A stretch of 64,000 nt of DNA, taken from Cupriavidus sp. P-10. Lineage in GTDB: Bacteria > Pseudomonadota > Gammaproteobacteria > Burkholderiales > Burkholderiaceae. A model generated the notes under the pieces. That model had not been told where the DNA came from and did not search any database. It saw only the letters and a program-made list of their open reading frames with translations. This document shows positions 17,028-27,118 of the stretch, one piece after another. How positions within the stretch are numbered: the first letter of the stretch is position 1; every line of letters starts with the position of its first letter. The translations under genes and the position numbers were made by a program. The DNA lies in assembly GCF_003402535.2 (NCBI RefSeq), contig NZ_AP025172.1:992001-1056000 (forward strand). The letters are read 5' to 3'.

Positions 17028-18158
17028 ATGGCTGTCATCAACTACCTGACTACCGTCCACATCGACTTCGGCGCCATCCGGATGCTGGGGGCCGAGCTGC
17101 AGCGCCTGGGCATCCAGCGACCGCTGATCGTTACCGACCGCGGCATCCGCGCCGCCGGTATCGCCGACAAGGTGCTCGACGCCTTGGGCCCGGATTGCAC
17201 TCCCACCGTCTTCGAGGACACCCCACCCAACCCGACGGAAGCCGCCGTGTCCGCGGCGACCGGCCTTTATCTCGGCAACGGCTGCGACGGCATCGTGGCC
17301 GTGGGCGGCGGGTCGCCCATCGACCTGGGCAAGGCCACTGCGCTGCTGGCGACTCACCCGGCACCGCTGCAGACCTACGCGGCCGTGGAGGGTGGCGCGA
17401 GCCGGATCACCAGCCGAGTCGCCCCGCTTGTGGCCATCCCGACAACTGCGGGTACCGGCAGCGAAGTGGGTCGGGGCGCGGTCATTGTCATGGAGTCCGG
17501 CCGCAAGCTCGGCCTGCTTAGTCCGTTCCTGCTGCCGAAGCTCGCCATCTGCGACCCCGAACTGACGCTGGGCCTGCCGCCGGCCCTGACCGCCGCGACC
17601 GGCATGGACGCTATCGCCCACTGCATCGAGACCTTCCTCGCGCCTGCCATCAACCCGCCCGCCGAAGCGATCGCCCTGGACGGCCTGCGCCGCGGCATAG
17701 CCAATATCAGCAAGGCTACCGCCGACGGCTGCGACCGCGACGCGCGCTGGAACATGATGATGGCCGCCATGGAAGGCGCGCTGGCCTTCCAGAAGGGGCT
17801 GGGCGCGGTGCATGCTCTGTCGCACCCGCTGGGCGCGGTGCCAGGCGTCTCGTTGCACCACGGCACGCTGAACGCCGTGCTGCTGCCGGCCGTGCTGCGC
17901 TTTAACAAGCCGGCGACCCAAGCCAAGCAGGCCGCACTGGTGCAGGCCATGGGCCTGCCCGCCGGCGGGGACCCGGCTCAGGCCATCAGCGCACTCAACG
18001 CCCGTCTCGGCTTGCCGGCTGGTCTCGGCGCCATGGGCGTGCCGCGTGACGTGTTGAAGGACATCGCGGTCGCCGCCACGAAGGACCACTGCCACGCCAC
18101 CAATCCCCGCACTGCCACGGTCGACGACTACTTGGCGATGCTGCAGGAATCGTATTGA
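17028..18158 (+). CDS. Iron-containing (group III) alcohol dehydrogenase
   Basis: 376 residues from ATG 17028 (AGGA ahead). NAD-binding GGGSPIDLGKA and IPTTAGTGSEVG, and metal ligands in order: Asp in AICDPELTLG, His in MDAIAHCIE, His in HALSHPLGA and His in LHHGTLNA. It should interconvert an alcohol and an aldehyde or ketone with NAD(P). The gene sits 26 bases behind the CoA-transferase gene. Confidence 0.9.
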   Translation: MAVINYLTTVHIDFGAIRMLGAELQRLGIQRPLIVTDRGIRAAGIADKVLDALGPDCTPTVFEDTPPNPTEAAVSAATGLYLGNGCDGIVAVGGGSPIDLGKATALLATHPAPLQTYAAVEGGASRITSRVAPLVAIPTTAGTGSEVGRGAVIVMESGRKLGLLSPFLLPKLAICDPELTLGLPPALTAATGMDAIAHCIETFLAPAINPPAEAIALDGLRRGIANISKATADGCDRDARWNMMMAAMEGALAFQKGLGAVHALSHPLGAVPGVSLHHGTLNAVLLPAVLRFNKPATQAKQAALVQAMGLPAGGDPAQAISALNARLGLPAGLGAMGVPRDVLKDIAVAATKDHCHATNPRTATVDDYLAMLQESY

Positions 18159-18169
18159 GGAGAAAGACG

Positions 18170-19312
18170 ATGTCATACATCGCAGAACATCACGAGATGA
18201 TCCGGGAGGCGGTGCGCCGCTTCGCCGAGGAAGAGATCGCACCAGTCGCCCACCGGTTGTGGGAAGAGGAGAGTTTTCCCTACGAGGTCTGGCGCCGGGC
18301 CGGCGAACTGGGGTATATCGGGCTGCCATACCCCGAAGCCTGGGGAGGCAGCGGCGGCGACTGGCTTGGCTTCGCCATTGCGCTGGAAGAGATCGCCCGC
18401 GTCGATTGTGCCGTGGCGGTGGCCATCATGGCCAATTCGACGGCGGCCAGCCTGCTCAACAACTACGGCACCGATGACCAGAAGGCGCGCTTCCTGCGGC
18501 CGATCCTGGCGGGCACGCAGGTCGGCTGCATTGGCCTGACAGAGCCGAACGCCGGCTCCGACGCCGCCAATATCCAGACCCGCGCAGTGCTGAAGGATGG
18601 CTGCTGGGTTATCAATGGCGCCAAGACCTTCATCAGCAACTCGGGTTCCGAGATCACCGGCCCGATCGTCATCGCGGCGGTGACGGGAGTCCGGCCCGAC
18701 GGGCGCAAGGAGATTTCGAACTTCATCGTGCCGAACGGTACGCCCGGCTTCAGCCATGGCAAGAAGCTGCACAAGATCGGCTGGCGCGGATCGACCACAT
18801 TCGAGCTGTTCTTCGAGGACTGCGCCATTCCTGCCGACCACCTGCTCGGCGAGGTCGGGGTCGGCCTCAGGCAGACCCTGTCACAGGTGAGCACCGGCCG
18901 CATCCTGATCGGAACGCTGGGCCTGGGCATCCTGCAGGGCTCGCTGGAACGCTCCGTCCGCTACATGAGCGAGCGCACAGCGTTCGGCAAGACGCTCAAC
19001 CAGTTCCAGTCGCTGCAGTTCAAGCTGGCCGACATGGCGACCCACGCGCACGCTGCCCGCCTGATGCTGTACGACGCCGCGGTGGCCAAGGACGAGAGCC
19101 GGCCCTACGATCGGCAGGCCTCGATGGCAAAGCTCTTCGCAACCGAGAAGGCCATGGAGGCGGCCCACCAGGCCGTGCAGATCCACGGCGGCAACGGGAT
19201 CATGACGGAGTACGCGGTATCCCGCGCGTTCGGGGATGCCAAGGTGCTCGAGATCGTTGAGGGGACCTCCGAGATTCAGCGGATGATCATCTCCCGCGAC
19301 GTAATGCGCTGA
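18170..19312 (+). CDS. Acyl-CoA dehydrogenase
   Basis: 380 residues from ATG 18170 with GAGGAG upstream. Family signatures: CIGLTEPNAGSDAANIQTRA (FAD and substrate site), KTFISNSGS, QIHGGNGIMTEY and VEGTSEIQRMIISR, whose EGT Glu is the usual catalytic base. Oxidises an acyl-CoA to the enoyl-CoA in the cytoplasm, feeding electrons to ETF. The MaoC protein of the same operon could hydrate the product. Confidence 0.93.
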   Translation: MSYIAEHHEMIREAVRRFAEEEIAPVAHRLWEEESFPYEVWRRAGELGYIGLPYPEAWGGSGGDWLGFAIALEEIARVDCAVAVAIMANSTAASLLNNYGTDDQKARFLRPILAGTQVGCIGLTEPNAGSDAANIQTRAVLKDGCWVINGAKTFISNSGSEITGPIVIAAVTGVRPDGRKEISNFIVPNGTPGFSHGKKLHKIGWRGSTTFELFFEDCAIPADHLLGEVGVGLRQTLSQVSTGRILIGTLGLGILQGSLERSVRYMSERTAFGKTLNQFQSLQFKLADMATHAHAARLMLYDAAVAKDESRPYDRQASMAKLFATEKAMEAAHQAVQIHGGNGIMTEYAVSRAFGDAKVLEIVEGTSEIQRMIISRDVMR

Positions 19313-19340
19313 CGCACGGCTGCAGCCAGTGAGGCAATCC

Positions 19341-20996
19341 ATGGAACAGGTCGAACACAACGCGGATGGGCTGGAGCGCAGCCCGGTCAACTTCGTGCCC
19401 CTGACGCCGATCTCCTTCCTGCGCAGGACGGCTGAGGTCTACCCTGAGCGTACAGCCATCGCCTACGGCGAGCGCCGCACGAGTTGGCGGGCAATGCTGG
19501 ACCGCAGCCGCCGCCTCGCGTCGGCGCTTGTGGCCGCCGGCGTCAGGACTGGCGATACGGTGGCCGTGATGGCCGCCAACACGCCGGAGATGCTGGAGAT
19601 GCATTTCGGCGTGCCCATGAGCGGCGCCATGCTGAACACGCTTAACGTGCGCCTGGACGCGGCCACCATCGCCTTCATGCTCAGGCACGCGGATGCGAAG
19701 GTGCTGGTCACCGACACGGAGTACGCGGACGTAGTTGAAGCCGCACTGGCGCTGCTCGACTACAAGCCGCTGATGATCGATATCGTCGATCCTGCCGTCG
19801 AAGGGGGCCGCAGGCTGGCGGAGATCGAATACGAGGGCTTCCTGGCCGGGGGCGATCCGCATTGGGAGGGCGGCGAGCCCGCCGACGAATGGCAGGCCAT
19901 CGCCCTCAACTACACCTCCGGCACCACGGGCAACCCAAAGGGCGTGATCTACCACCATCGCGGCGCCTATCTGGCTGCGCTGTCGAACATGCTCGACTGG
20001 GGCATGCCCCGGCACGCCGTCTTCCTGTGGACGCTACCGCTGTTCCACTGCAATGGCTGGTGCTTCGCCTGGACGCTGGCTGCCAACGCCGGTACCAGCG
20101 TCTGCCTGCGGCGGGTGGAGGCTGCCGCCGTGCTCGATGCGATTCGCGAGCACCAGGTCACGCATTACTGCGGGGCGCCGATCGTGCATGCGATGCTTGC
20201 CCACGCACCCGAAGCGTGGAAGGCGGGCATCGACCATGCGGTCCACGGACTCATCGGCGGCGCCCCCCCGCCGATCCCGGTGATCGAAGGCCTGATGCGC
20301 ATGGGGATCAGGATCACACAGATCTACGGGCTGACCGAGGTCTACGGTCCCGCGGCGGTTTGCGTGGAGCAGCCCGAATGGGAGGAACTCGGCATCGGTG
20401 CGCTGGCGGAACGAAAAGGACGGCAAGGCGTCCGCTACACCGCACAGGAAGGCATGGCCGTGCTGCATCCCGAAACCCTTGTGCCGGTGCCGTGGGACGG
20501 GAAGACCATCGGCGAAGTCATGTTCCGCGGCAACATGACGATGAAGGGCTACCTGAAGAACCCCGAGGCCACGGCGGAAGCTTTTGCCGGCGGCTGGTTC
20601 CACTCGGGTGACCTCGCAGTCGTCTGCCCGGATGGCTATGTACAGATCCGGGACCGTTCCAAGGACGTCATCATTTCCGGCGGGGAGAATATCAACTCGC
20701 TGGAGGTGGAGGAGGTGCTCTACCGGCACCCCGCAGTGCGCGTGGCAGCCGTGGTCGCTCAGCCGGACGAGCGTTGGGGGGAGACGCCATGCGCCTTTGT
20801 CGAAGTTGTCGATGGCGCTAGGGTCGGCGAGCGCGAGCTGATCGAACATTGCCGCGCCCACTTGGCGCACTTCAAGGCGCCGAAGAAGGTGGTCATCGGC
20901 CACCTTCCCAAGACGTCGACCGGCAAGATCCAGAAGTTCCTCCTCAGGCAACGAGCAAGCTCCGGCGCTCCCCGGCCCGGCCACGAACCGGCGTGA
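19341..20996 (+). CDS. Acyl-CoA synthetase (AMP-dependent synthetase/ligase)
   Basis: 551 residues from ATG 19341. Adenylation motifs: LNYTSGTTGNPKGVIYHHR (P-loop-like A3), YGLTEVYGPA (A5), HSGDLAVV and RSKDVIISGGENINSLEVEE (A7-A8), and the A10 lysine in KTSTGKIQKF. It activates a carboxylic acid to its CoA ester. It resembles medium/long-chain acyl-CoA ligases. It is the last gene of the catabolic operon. Confidence 0.92.
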   Translation: MEQVEHNADGLERSPVNFVPLTPISFLRRTAEVYPERTAIAYGERRTSWRAMLDRSRRLASALVAAGVRTGDTVAVMAANTPEMLEMHFGVPMSGAMLNTLNVRLDAATIAFMLRHADAKVLVTDTEYADVVEAALALLDYKPLMIDIVDPAVEGGRRLAEIEYEGFLAGGDPHWEGGEPADEWQAIALNYTSGTTGNPKGVIYHHRGAYLAALSNMLDWGMPRHAVFLWTLPLFHCNGWCFAWTLAANAGTSVCLRRVEAAAVLDAIREHQVTHYCGAPIVHAMLAHAPEAWKAGIDHAVHGLIGGAPPPIPVIEGLMRMGIRITQIYGLTEVYGPAAVCVEQPEWEELGIGALAERKGRQGVRYTAQEGMAVLHPETLVPVPWDGKTIGEVMFRGNMTMKGYLKNPEATAEAFAGGWFHSGDLAVVCPDGYVQIRDRSKDVIISGGENINSLEVEEVLYRHPAVRVAAVVAQPDERWGETPCAFVEVVDGARVGERELIEHCRAHLAHFKAPKKVVIGHLPKTSTGKIQKFLLRQRASSGAPRPGHEPA

Positions 20997-22104
20997 GTTC
21001 CCCCGTGAATGTTTTTCGGTGGCTCGCCGAGCCTGCTCTCCACCTTCGGGATATCCGCGAGCGCCCCGTCGTGGCGGAGCAGAAGACTCGTGTCCGGCAT
21101 CGCATTGGCGGCGAAGACCGGTTGATCGACCGCCTTGGCGACATCTTGCGCGAGATGCGTGACTGGCGCGCTGCTACCGCACGGCAGGCACGGCACCTTT
21201 CCAGGCGTCACGGTATCGGATACCAGGCCGCCCTGCTCCTCCTCTATCGCGCGGAGATGCGTTCAGCGTGCCCGAGGCGCATGGTGATCTGTCTAGCTGC
21301 GGCGGTGGAACTTGGCATTGACTTGAGCGGCTTCCCACCTGGATGCGGAATCGAAGAGGCTGGGCTGTCTTCGGAACTTCGGGTCATGTATTGGGCGACC
21401 CTACGGAGGGGCGCAGGGCGGAAATATGGAGCCACTGGCCCGGTGATGGCGCCGGACATGTCGGATGGTGGGCGGCTGAATCCGCGGTGGTAAGCGGCCG
21501 TAGGCATGGCAACCTGTGATAGCTGCTCCGATCCTTTTCTGCCGTTGGCGCGCTGATTGCCGAATGACTGAAATGTCGACCGTCTGCCGGAGCAGCATTA
21601 GGGCGAATGACCGTTGGACTCGGATAGCCGTCATCGTGTTGAGGAAGACTCGAACGGCGCAGATGCGTCGGCTAGAGACAACAGGTGTAATTTCGAGATG
21701 GTGAAACTATTGATGGGCTTTCATTCGCCGCTGTCACCTGCGAAGTCCAGCCTCCCCATTTTACGTCTTTCGCGCGCAGCGGCCGCCGCTTACCTTTGCA
21801 CCATCCTGCGCAGATAACTGCGCATTATCGAACCTTATTGCCGCGCCTTAGCAACGCCGGCGCCACGTGGATCCTGTCCACGCTTGCGAGTTTGGAGGGA
21901 GCGCAGCGGCGGCAGCCAAAAAGAGTCATTCGTCGCGGCCGACATCTGGACACTCACGCGAGTGCTTCGCTCCGTCAACGGTCATTCGAGGGGAATCTAG
22001 CCGCCATTACAGCTGGTGAGCTGCCACACACTCGCAACGCCGCCCTCGTTGGGTGACGGTTGTATGATTGCACTCCGCCTAAAGGCACTCATGGGGTAGC
22101 AACG
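20997..22104. other. Boundary region after the catabolic island
   Basis: About 1.1 kb. One + strand frame (GTG 21005 to 21493, about 160 codons, containing RLIDRLGDILREMRDW and a helical region) could encode a small protein but no family is recognised and there is no clear ribosome site. The rest holds nothing convincing. This stretch separates the catabolic genes from the accessory region. Confidence 0.4.
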
Positions 22105-22653
22105 ATGTTCCTAGATTCTGGCAGAGCCATAGCAGAAAAAATTCAAACTCTGATTGATGAGGGTGTCTCTGAACAGGTTCGATTGGCTGTCGCCTTTTGG
22201 GGCGCCGGTGCTGACTATCAACTGCGAGGTCGTTGCCAGATCATTTGCGACTTGGAGTCGGGGGCTTGCAATCCCGCAGTGATTCGTTCACTCATGAAGC
22301 GCCCTCATTGCGTCGTCCTTAAGCTTTCTGGGCTTCATGCGAAGGTGGTGATCAGCGCTGCGGGCGCCGTGGTGTCGTCGGCAAACATGTCGACCAACGG
22401 GCTGGGTGCAGAGGGTGCCGACGCAAGTGGGACGATCGAAGCGGGATATTTTATTGGAAAGACTAGCGCTGACTACAAAAGGATCGCAACCTGGTTTGAT
22501 GACGTGTTCGGTAAGGCGACTCAGATCACGGAACTCGACCTTGCTCGAGCGCAGGAGAAATGGGATTTTCGAAATCGCGAAATGCCCTTGGTCCCACTTG
22601 CGCTACCTGAGCAGCCGGCCGCCTCTGCGGCATATTCCGCGATTCGGTCGTAG
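22105..22653 (+). CDS. PLD-like (HKD superfamily) protein, possibly 3' altered
   Basis: 182 residues from ATG 22105. GLHAKVVISAAGAVVSSANM is a PLD-type active-site region: His-x-Lys and, further on, Ser-x-Asn, although the usual Asp four residues after Lys is not present. One HKD half only, as in dimeric PLD-type nucleases. The final residues (QPAASAAYSAIRS) are the exact antisense of a truncated SIR2-like gene, so the original 3' end may be lost. With SIR2 and McrBC neighbours a defence role is likely, but the function is inferred. Confidence 0.6.
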   Translation: MFLDSGRAIAEKIQTLIDEGVSEQVRLAVAFWGAGADYQLRGRCQIICDLESGACNPAVIRSLMKRPHCVVLKLSGLHAKVVISAAGAVVSSANMSTNGLGAEGADASGTIEAGYFIGKTSADYKRIATWFDDVFGKATQITELDLARAQEKWDFRNREMPLVPLALPEQPAASAAYSAIRS

Positions 22654-23066
22654 TTTGGTGTCACGACGTGAATGGTTGAATGCGTGCTGTCAAATAGATG
22701 CGAAAACAGACGGGACAGTGGGAGCACCCGCCGGTTGGCGACCACCTGATCGAACACGTTCACGTCGAATGGATTGAGATACTCCCATGTCGTTGTGACG
22801 ACATGCCTCGTCATCGTTTCCGTGAGATGAACTTGCGTGAGCGCGGACTCAAGATCCGTTTCCTTCAGCTTCTCGCAGAAATCGTCCCAACTGGCGAGGT
22901 CCCGGTGCTCCGCAGTTCCCGGGGGAGCCGACGCAACAAGCGTTTCGCCTAACGGGTTCATGCCGGGAATGCCGTGCGCGGCCGATGCTCCACTCCCAAG
23001 CACTATCACCGGCGCGTTCCGGACGCACTCCTGCGCCCGCGACGATACAAGCTTCAGATAGTCCAT
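22521..23066 (-). pseudogene. SIR2-like gene, C-terminally truncated
   Basis: The N-terminal part (from ATG 23066, GGGGGA ahead) reads VIVLGSGASAAHGIPGMNP, a SIR2-type NAD-binding glycine motif, and later HVVTPNYDRIAEYAAEAAG, the matching Asn-Tyr-Asp motif. After about base 22,615 the frame runs into the antisense of the PLD-like gene and ends at 22521 without the rest of the SIR2 fold. SIR2 NADases are common anti-phage effectors. Here about 150 family residues are present, so it is probably inactive. Confidence 0.65.
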
Positions 23067-23114
23067 AGTAAAGTCCCCCAATCCCGTCCCAACGATCCTT
23101 TTTTTCTGCGTCAC

Positions 23115-23729
23115 TCCGTGCCGTTCCTGGACGGGTGCCGCAGGGGCGAAATAGTATCAATTAGCACAGAATTTGCCATTAATACTTTATCTAACTGGCG
23201 GCATTATCTTTCCCCACGACGGGGTGGCACCTTACCCCAGAAGCGTGGGCGCACTACAGCTTGTTCGGCAAACGGAACAATCTCGGCGAATGTTCTGGAA
23301 TTGCAACTATCAGAGCGGCAGCACAGTGTGATCGACGCAGCGTCGCTTTTACCAAAGGAAATTTGTGCCGCGTCTTCGTCCGGTCGGCCATCGTACTAAT
23401 CCGCCAGCGCAGGTACCGAGCGTCGCTGCAGCGCCGGCGGCTGCCGGGTCTTCACTGGACACTCCCGCGACCGGCCTAGCGCTGAGAAGACGTAACTCCA
23501 GTAGGAACGTAAGAAACTCTTTCGTTGGTTCAGCGACCCAAGTTTCGCCACACAACCCGCTGCAGTAGCGATAACAAACTGCCTTATCGACATAGATTGC
23601 CATGGCAAACAGCTCTTGATCCGTTCTTTAGAGCCCACCTTTTCTCGGGGCGCGTCCCAGGGTCACACGATGGCGATCGCCGGGCCGGGGCGAAGGGTGG
23701 CAATGCGGAACTAGTCCGGGCCACGTATA
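23115..23729. other. Gap between the SIR2-like and mcrC genes
   Basis: About 600 bases with short open frames on both strands (for instance 23349-23603 minus) but no motif or start context I can support. Confidence 0.4.
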
Positions 23730-24899
23730 TCACGCGCCCCGTGGCTCAGCCCTTGGCCGCTGTGGCTTGGCAATGACATACCCCTCCGGGTCGGCGAAGC
23801 GCAAGAGTTGCGCCTTGATCTCTCGTGGATGCGCGGCCAGATCGACCGTGCCGAAGCGAACGGCATGATCCTGAATGATCGCGAGCTCATCGACAAGAGC
23901 ATGGACTGCCGGATGCAACAGCAGGCCGGCCGCGCCGTCGGCATGGGGATCACCCCCGCCCTTCTGCGAAAAGATATACGCGTACATCTGGTAGACGTAA
24001 CCGCTCTTGAGCACTTCCTCGCGAAACCGGCTCTTTGTGACGATTGACGTGAATTTGGTGTCAATGACGATGCGGCGCCGAGTCGGGGCGTGATCGAGCA
24101 TGATGTCAGTCTGCATTGTCGGCAGGATATCGTCGATACCTTCGGTCCTGCCGGCTAGTCGCCATTGATGGAAGGTACCGGTTCTTACGCGCCAGCCATC
24201 TTCCGCAAGATTGATCCAATAGAAACCGCCGACGGCTTTCTCGAAGAGCTTGCGCACCCAGGTGGCCTCGCGATCAGGGATCGGCATTGCCCGTGATCCG
24301 GTGGCTTCCGTCGGTAGCGCGAGGTCGAAGGCCAGCTTCGCGGCATCCACCATCAGGCGATCATCATGATCGTTCCGACTGAAACGCTCGGCACTCATCT
24401 GCATACGCGTGGGGACCGCCGCTGACACGCCAGCCATCTTCAGTTGATTCGCCAGGGCGATACACCGGCGGGCGCGTCCCGATTTGACGTTGCGTGCGAT
24501 ATGCTCCAGTGCACCGCGGACGTAACGGTTGCGCGGCGTGTCGATTGTCAACGCCTCGAAACGGCACGCTACACTGCCGCGCGCAAGCAATTGGTGTCGC
24601 TCGGTGGTCAGCACGTCGATGCGGCCGCGCACACGGTTCAATATCGCCGCGCAGGACCGATAACCGGCACTGAGCTGGCGGCGTTGCCGTTGTTCCACCG
24701 TGTGGATCAGCAATTCGGCGACCATATCCGCCAAGTCATCGGGATTTTCTTCTATATCGACAAACCTTTTCCCATGCGCGCGATACAGATCGGACGCGTA
24801 CAGCATCAGCAACCAGAGGTTGCGCACGGGGATACGCCCCAACATGCCGCTGCTGACCGCGTCTAGGGCGTTGTCAACCGTCTCCGGAACGGTTGCCAT
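23730..24899 (-). CDS. mcrC: McrC-family component of an McrBC-type restriction system
   Basis: 389 residues from the ATG at 24899, whose A overlaps the mcrB stop (TGATG). IPVRNLWLLMLYAS is the family N-terminal motif. The PD-(D/E)xK nuclease core is TDIMLDHAP and, further on, IVIDTKFT, followed by YQMYAYIFS. McrC joins the McrB hexamer and cuts DNA bearing modified cytosine. The gene is complete. Confidence 0.88.
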   Translation of the reverse strand: MATVPETVDNALDAVSSGMLGRIPVRNLWLLMLYASDLYRAHGKRFVDIEENPDDLADMVAELLIHTVEQRQRRQLSAGYRSCAAILNRVRGRIDVLTTERHQLLARGSVACRFEALTIDTPRNRYVRGALEHIARNVKSGRARRCIALANQLKMAGVSAAVPTRMQMSAERFSRNDHDDRLMVDAAKLAFDLALPTEATGSRAMPIPDREATWVRKLFEKAVGGFYWINLAEDGWRVRTGTFHQWRLAGRTEGIDDILPTMQTDIMLDHAPTRRRIVIDTKFTSIVTKSRFREEVLKSGYVYQMYAYIFSQKGGGDPHADGAAGLLLHPAVHALVDELAIIQDHAVRFGTVDLAAHPREIKAQLLRFADPEGYVIAKPQRPRAEPRGA

Positions 24900-27118
24900 C
24901 ACCAGTTGTGTAACAGTTGGTCGCCTGCCTTGCGGGCTTCGTCAGGCGCGTCGAACCAATATTCGTCCAGCAACGGCTGAATCTCCGTTTCGACCACGTC
25001 GATGAACCATTGGCGTGTGGAGTCGGCCTCCAGCACTTCGGTTGGCGTCACATAGCTGTGTCCGAGGCGAAAATTCTCGCCGAGTCTAGGATCCTGTGTG
25101 ATGGTGCGATTGAGCGTGTCGAAACGCAACTCGATCGCATCGGCAAGCGATCCATCCATCTTCGCTTGCGTAGTGACCCACTTCCGCCAAACCTGGCCAA
25201 GCCGGGGCTCCAGTTCCGCGAACGCGAAGCGGCGACGCAATGCCATGTCGACCAGTGCGAGCGACCGGTCGGCTAGGTTCATCGTGCCGATGACGTAAAG
25301 ATTGTCAGGGATATGCACCGGGCGGCGCTTTCCATCCGCGTCCGGATAGCACAGTTCGATGGCCTCATTTGGCGTCCGCTTGCCAGCTTCGAGCAGAGTC
25401 AGCAGTTCGCCGAAGATCTGCGCCGGGTTACCGCGATTGATCTCCTCGATAACGACGACGAACTTCTGATCCGGTGCGCGCAGCGCGGCATGGGCCGCCT
25501 CCATGAACACGCCGTCCACCAGCGCAAGCTTGCCGTCGCCGGTGGGGCGCCAGCCGCGCACGAAATCTTCGTAGGAGAGATTAGGGTGGAACTGCACGCG
25601 CCGCACCCTGCTGTCGGTCTTCTCGCCAATCAGCGCGAACGCGAGACGTCTGGCGAGCCAGGTCTTGCCGGTGCCGGGCGGCCCCTGCAAGACGAGGTTC
25701 TTTTTCTGCTCAAGGCGCTGGAGCAACCGCTCGACCTTGGCCCGCTCGACAAAGCAGCCTTCCCTGAAAATGTCGTCGATCGCATACGGCACGATCGGCC
25801 GGTCCGGAATGAGAGCTTCCGAGACTACGTCGCCCCCTTCGTCACCCTCACCATCGCCGTCGTCTTCTACGCCTTCCGGCCCGGCACCTGCCGGTTGATA
25901 AACCCAGGCCTGTTGCGACAGATCGGGGAACGAATGGACGGCGTAGTCCGGTTCCTGGAACCGCAGCTCCAGCGTATCGATCAACGTGAGATAGTCGCCG
26001 GCGCTACAGCGGCGATGCGGGCCATTAGTGTTAATCTCGGCAAGGAGCTTTTCTCGGATGAAGCGGCGCGAATTGCCGTCCAGCGGAGGAAACGCCCACG
26101 GACGGATCCAGAAAAGACCCATCGTGAGGTTCCAGCCCACGCCTCGTTTGCCGTTGACCGCGTCGAACGCGTCAGCGAAACGCGAGCGCCCGGTGTCGTC
26201 GTCGGAATCAGCATAGTTGATGGCCGCAGCGAACACGTCCCAAAGCTGATCGATCTGCTCTGCTGGGCGTTCGTCCTCGAACGGAAAATACCAGGACTTG
26301 AGGTTGTTCAGTAGCGGCACCCCTTCGAACGATATAGGCACCGGCTCGGATACGCCAAGAAATCGGGCCAGCTCGCCCGCGAGTTGCTTGCGGTTGACAT
26401 CCGTAATGCCCCGATTGAAGCTGCCCATAACCGTGAACGGACAGATATCGCGCACGAATCCCCGTTGACCGCCCGGCAGTCGATCCTTCTTCAAGTAGTC
26501 CAGCACATCGACTCGGTTTGCGATGTTTTGCAGGCCATCCACAAGCGCACTGCGATCCGACCGATAGGCAAGCAGTGCGTTAGCGATGGCCTGGAAGAAG
26601 CCCGTCCAGCGGAAGGATTGGTGCCCGTCGTCGCCAGCGCCATAGCGGTCACGCAAGGACGCCGACTGCAAGAAACGTTCGAAGTCCTGCGGTTCGTTGT
26701 CGAAGGTAAAACGGATCAGCGCGTCCGCCTTCCAGTTGTCAGCACGCATACGCCAGATCGTCGGGCGGTAGGTGTAGAAGAACCATTCTCGCACCGGATT
26801 GACGGCGGTCCACTGCACACCGACCTGATGGCCGTTCCCTTCATTGCTGATCACCGTCCCAATGGCCTTGATGCCCATGACGGCGACAGGCTCGTCACCG
26901 GCGTCGAACGGCAGGTTGCGCTTTCGGACGTAAGTTGACTTGATGGCGATGCGTTCTCCGACACGCATGGCATTGACATGGGCGGATTCCCGGCTGGTTG
27001 GGGTATGGACTTCCCAGATACCTTCTTTCAGAAAGCGATCCGTCTGATCCATCGACCCGCTAAAACTTGCGCCGACGAACCAGAACGCCGACGCTCCCCC
27101 TGTCTTATCCCTAGACAT
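24899..27118 (-). CDS. mcrB: McrB-family GTPase with an EVE-like N-terminal domain
   Basis: 739 residues from ATG 27118 (AGGA ahead). The N-terminal region of about 130 residues (SAFWFVGASF, VGERIAIKSTY, WTAVNPVREWFFYTY) looks like an EVE/PUA-type reader of modified bases. The C-terminal AAA+ module has GPPGTGKTWLARRLA at about residue 476, VVIEEINRGNPAQIFGEL, and the McrB signature GTMNLADRSLALVDMALRRR. It recognises modified DNA and, with McrC, translocates and cuts. It is a promoter-proximal gene of the mcrBC operon. Confidence 0.88.
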   Translation of the reverse strand: MSRDKTGGASAFWFVGASFSGSMDQTDRFLKEGIWEVHTPTSRESAHVNAMRVGERIAIKSTYVRKRNLPFDAGDEPVAVMGIKAIGTVISNEGNGHQVGVQWTAVNPVREWFFYTYRPTIWRMRADNWKADALIRFTFDNEPQDFERFLQSASLRDRYGAGDDGHQSFRWTGFFQAIANALLAYRSDRSALVDGLQNIANRVDVLDYLKKDRLPGGQRGFVRDICPFTVMGSFNRGITDVNRKQLAGELARFLGVSEPVPISFEGVPLLNNLKSWYFPFEDERPAEQIDQLWDVFAAAINYADSDDDTGRSRFADAFDAVNGKRGVGWNLTMGLFWIRPWAFPPLDGNSRRFIREKLLAEINTNGPHRRCSAGDYLTLIDTLELRFQEPDYAVHSFPDLSQQAWVYQPAGAGPEGVEDDGDGEGDEGGDVVSEALIPDRPIVPYAIDDIFREGCFVERAKVERLLQRLEQKKNLVLQGPPGTGKTWLARRLAFALIGEKTDSRVRRVQFHPNLSYEDFVRGWRPTGDGKLALVDGVFMEAAHAALRAPDQKFVVVIEEINRGNPAQIFGELLTLLEAGKRTPNEAIELCYPDADGKRRPVHIPDNLYVIGTMNLADRSLALVDMALRRRFAFAELEPRLGQVWRKWVTTQAKMDGSLADAIELRFDTLNRTITQDPRLGENFRLGHSYVTPTEVLEADSTRQWFIDVVETEIQPLLDEYWFDAPDEARKAGDQLLHNW

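Noticed and set aside
16788..18329. A 513-codon minus-strand frame opposite the Fe-alcohol dehydrogenase gene
   Set aside because: Shadow frame. The + strand protein has all NAD and metal motifs.
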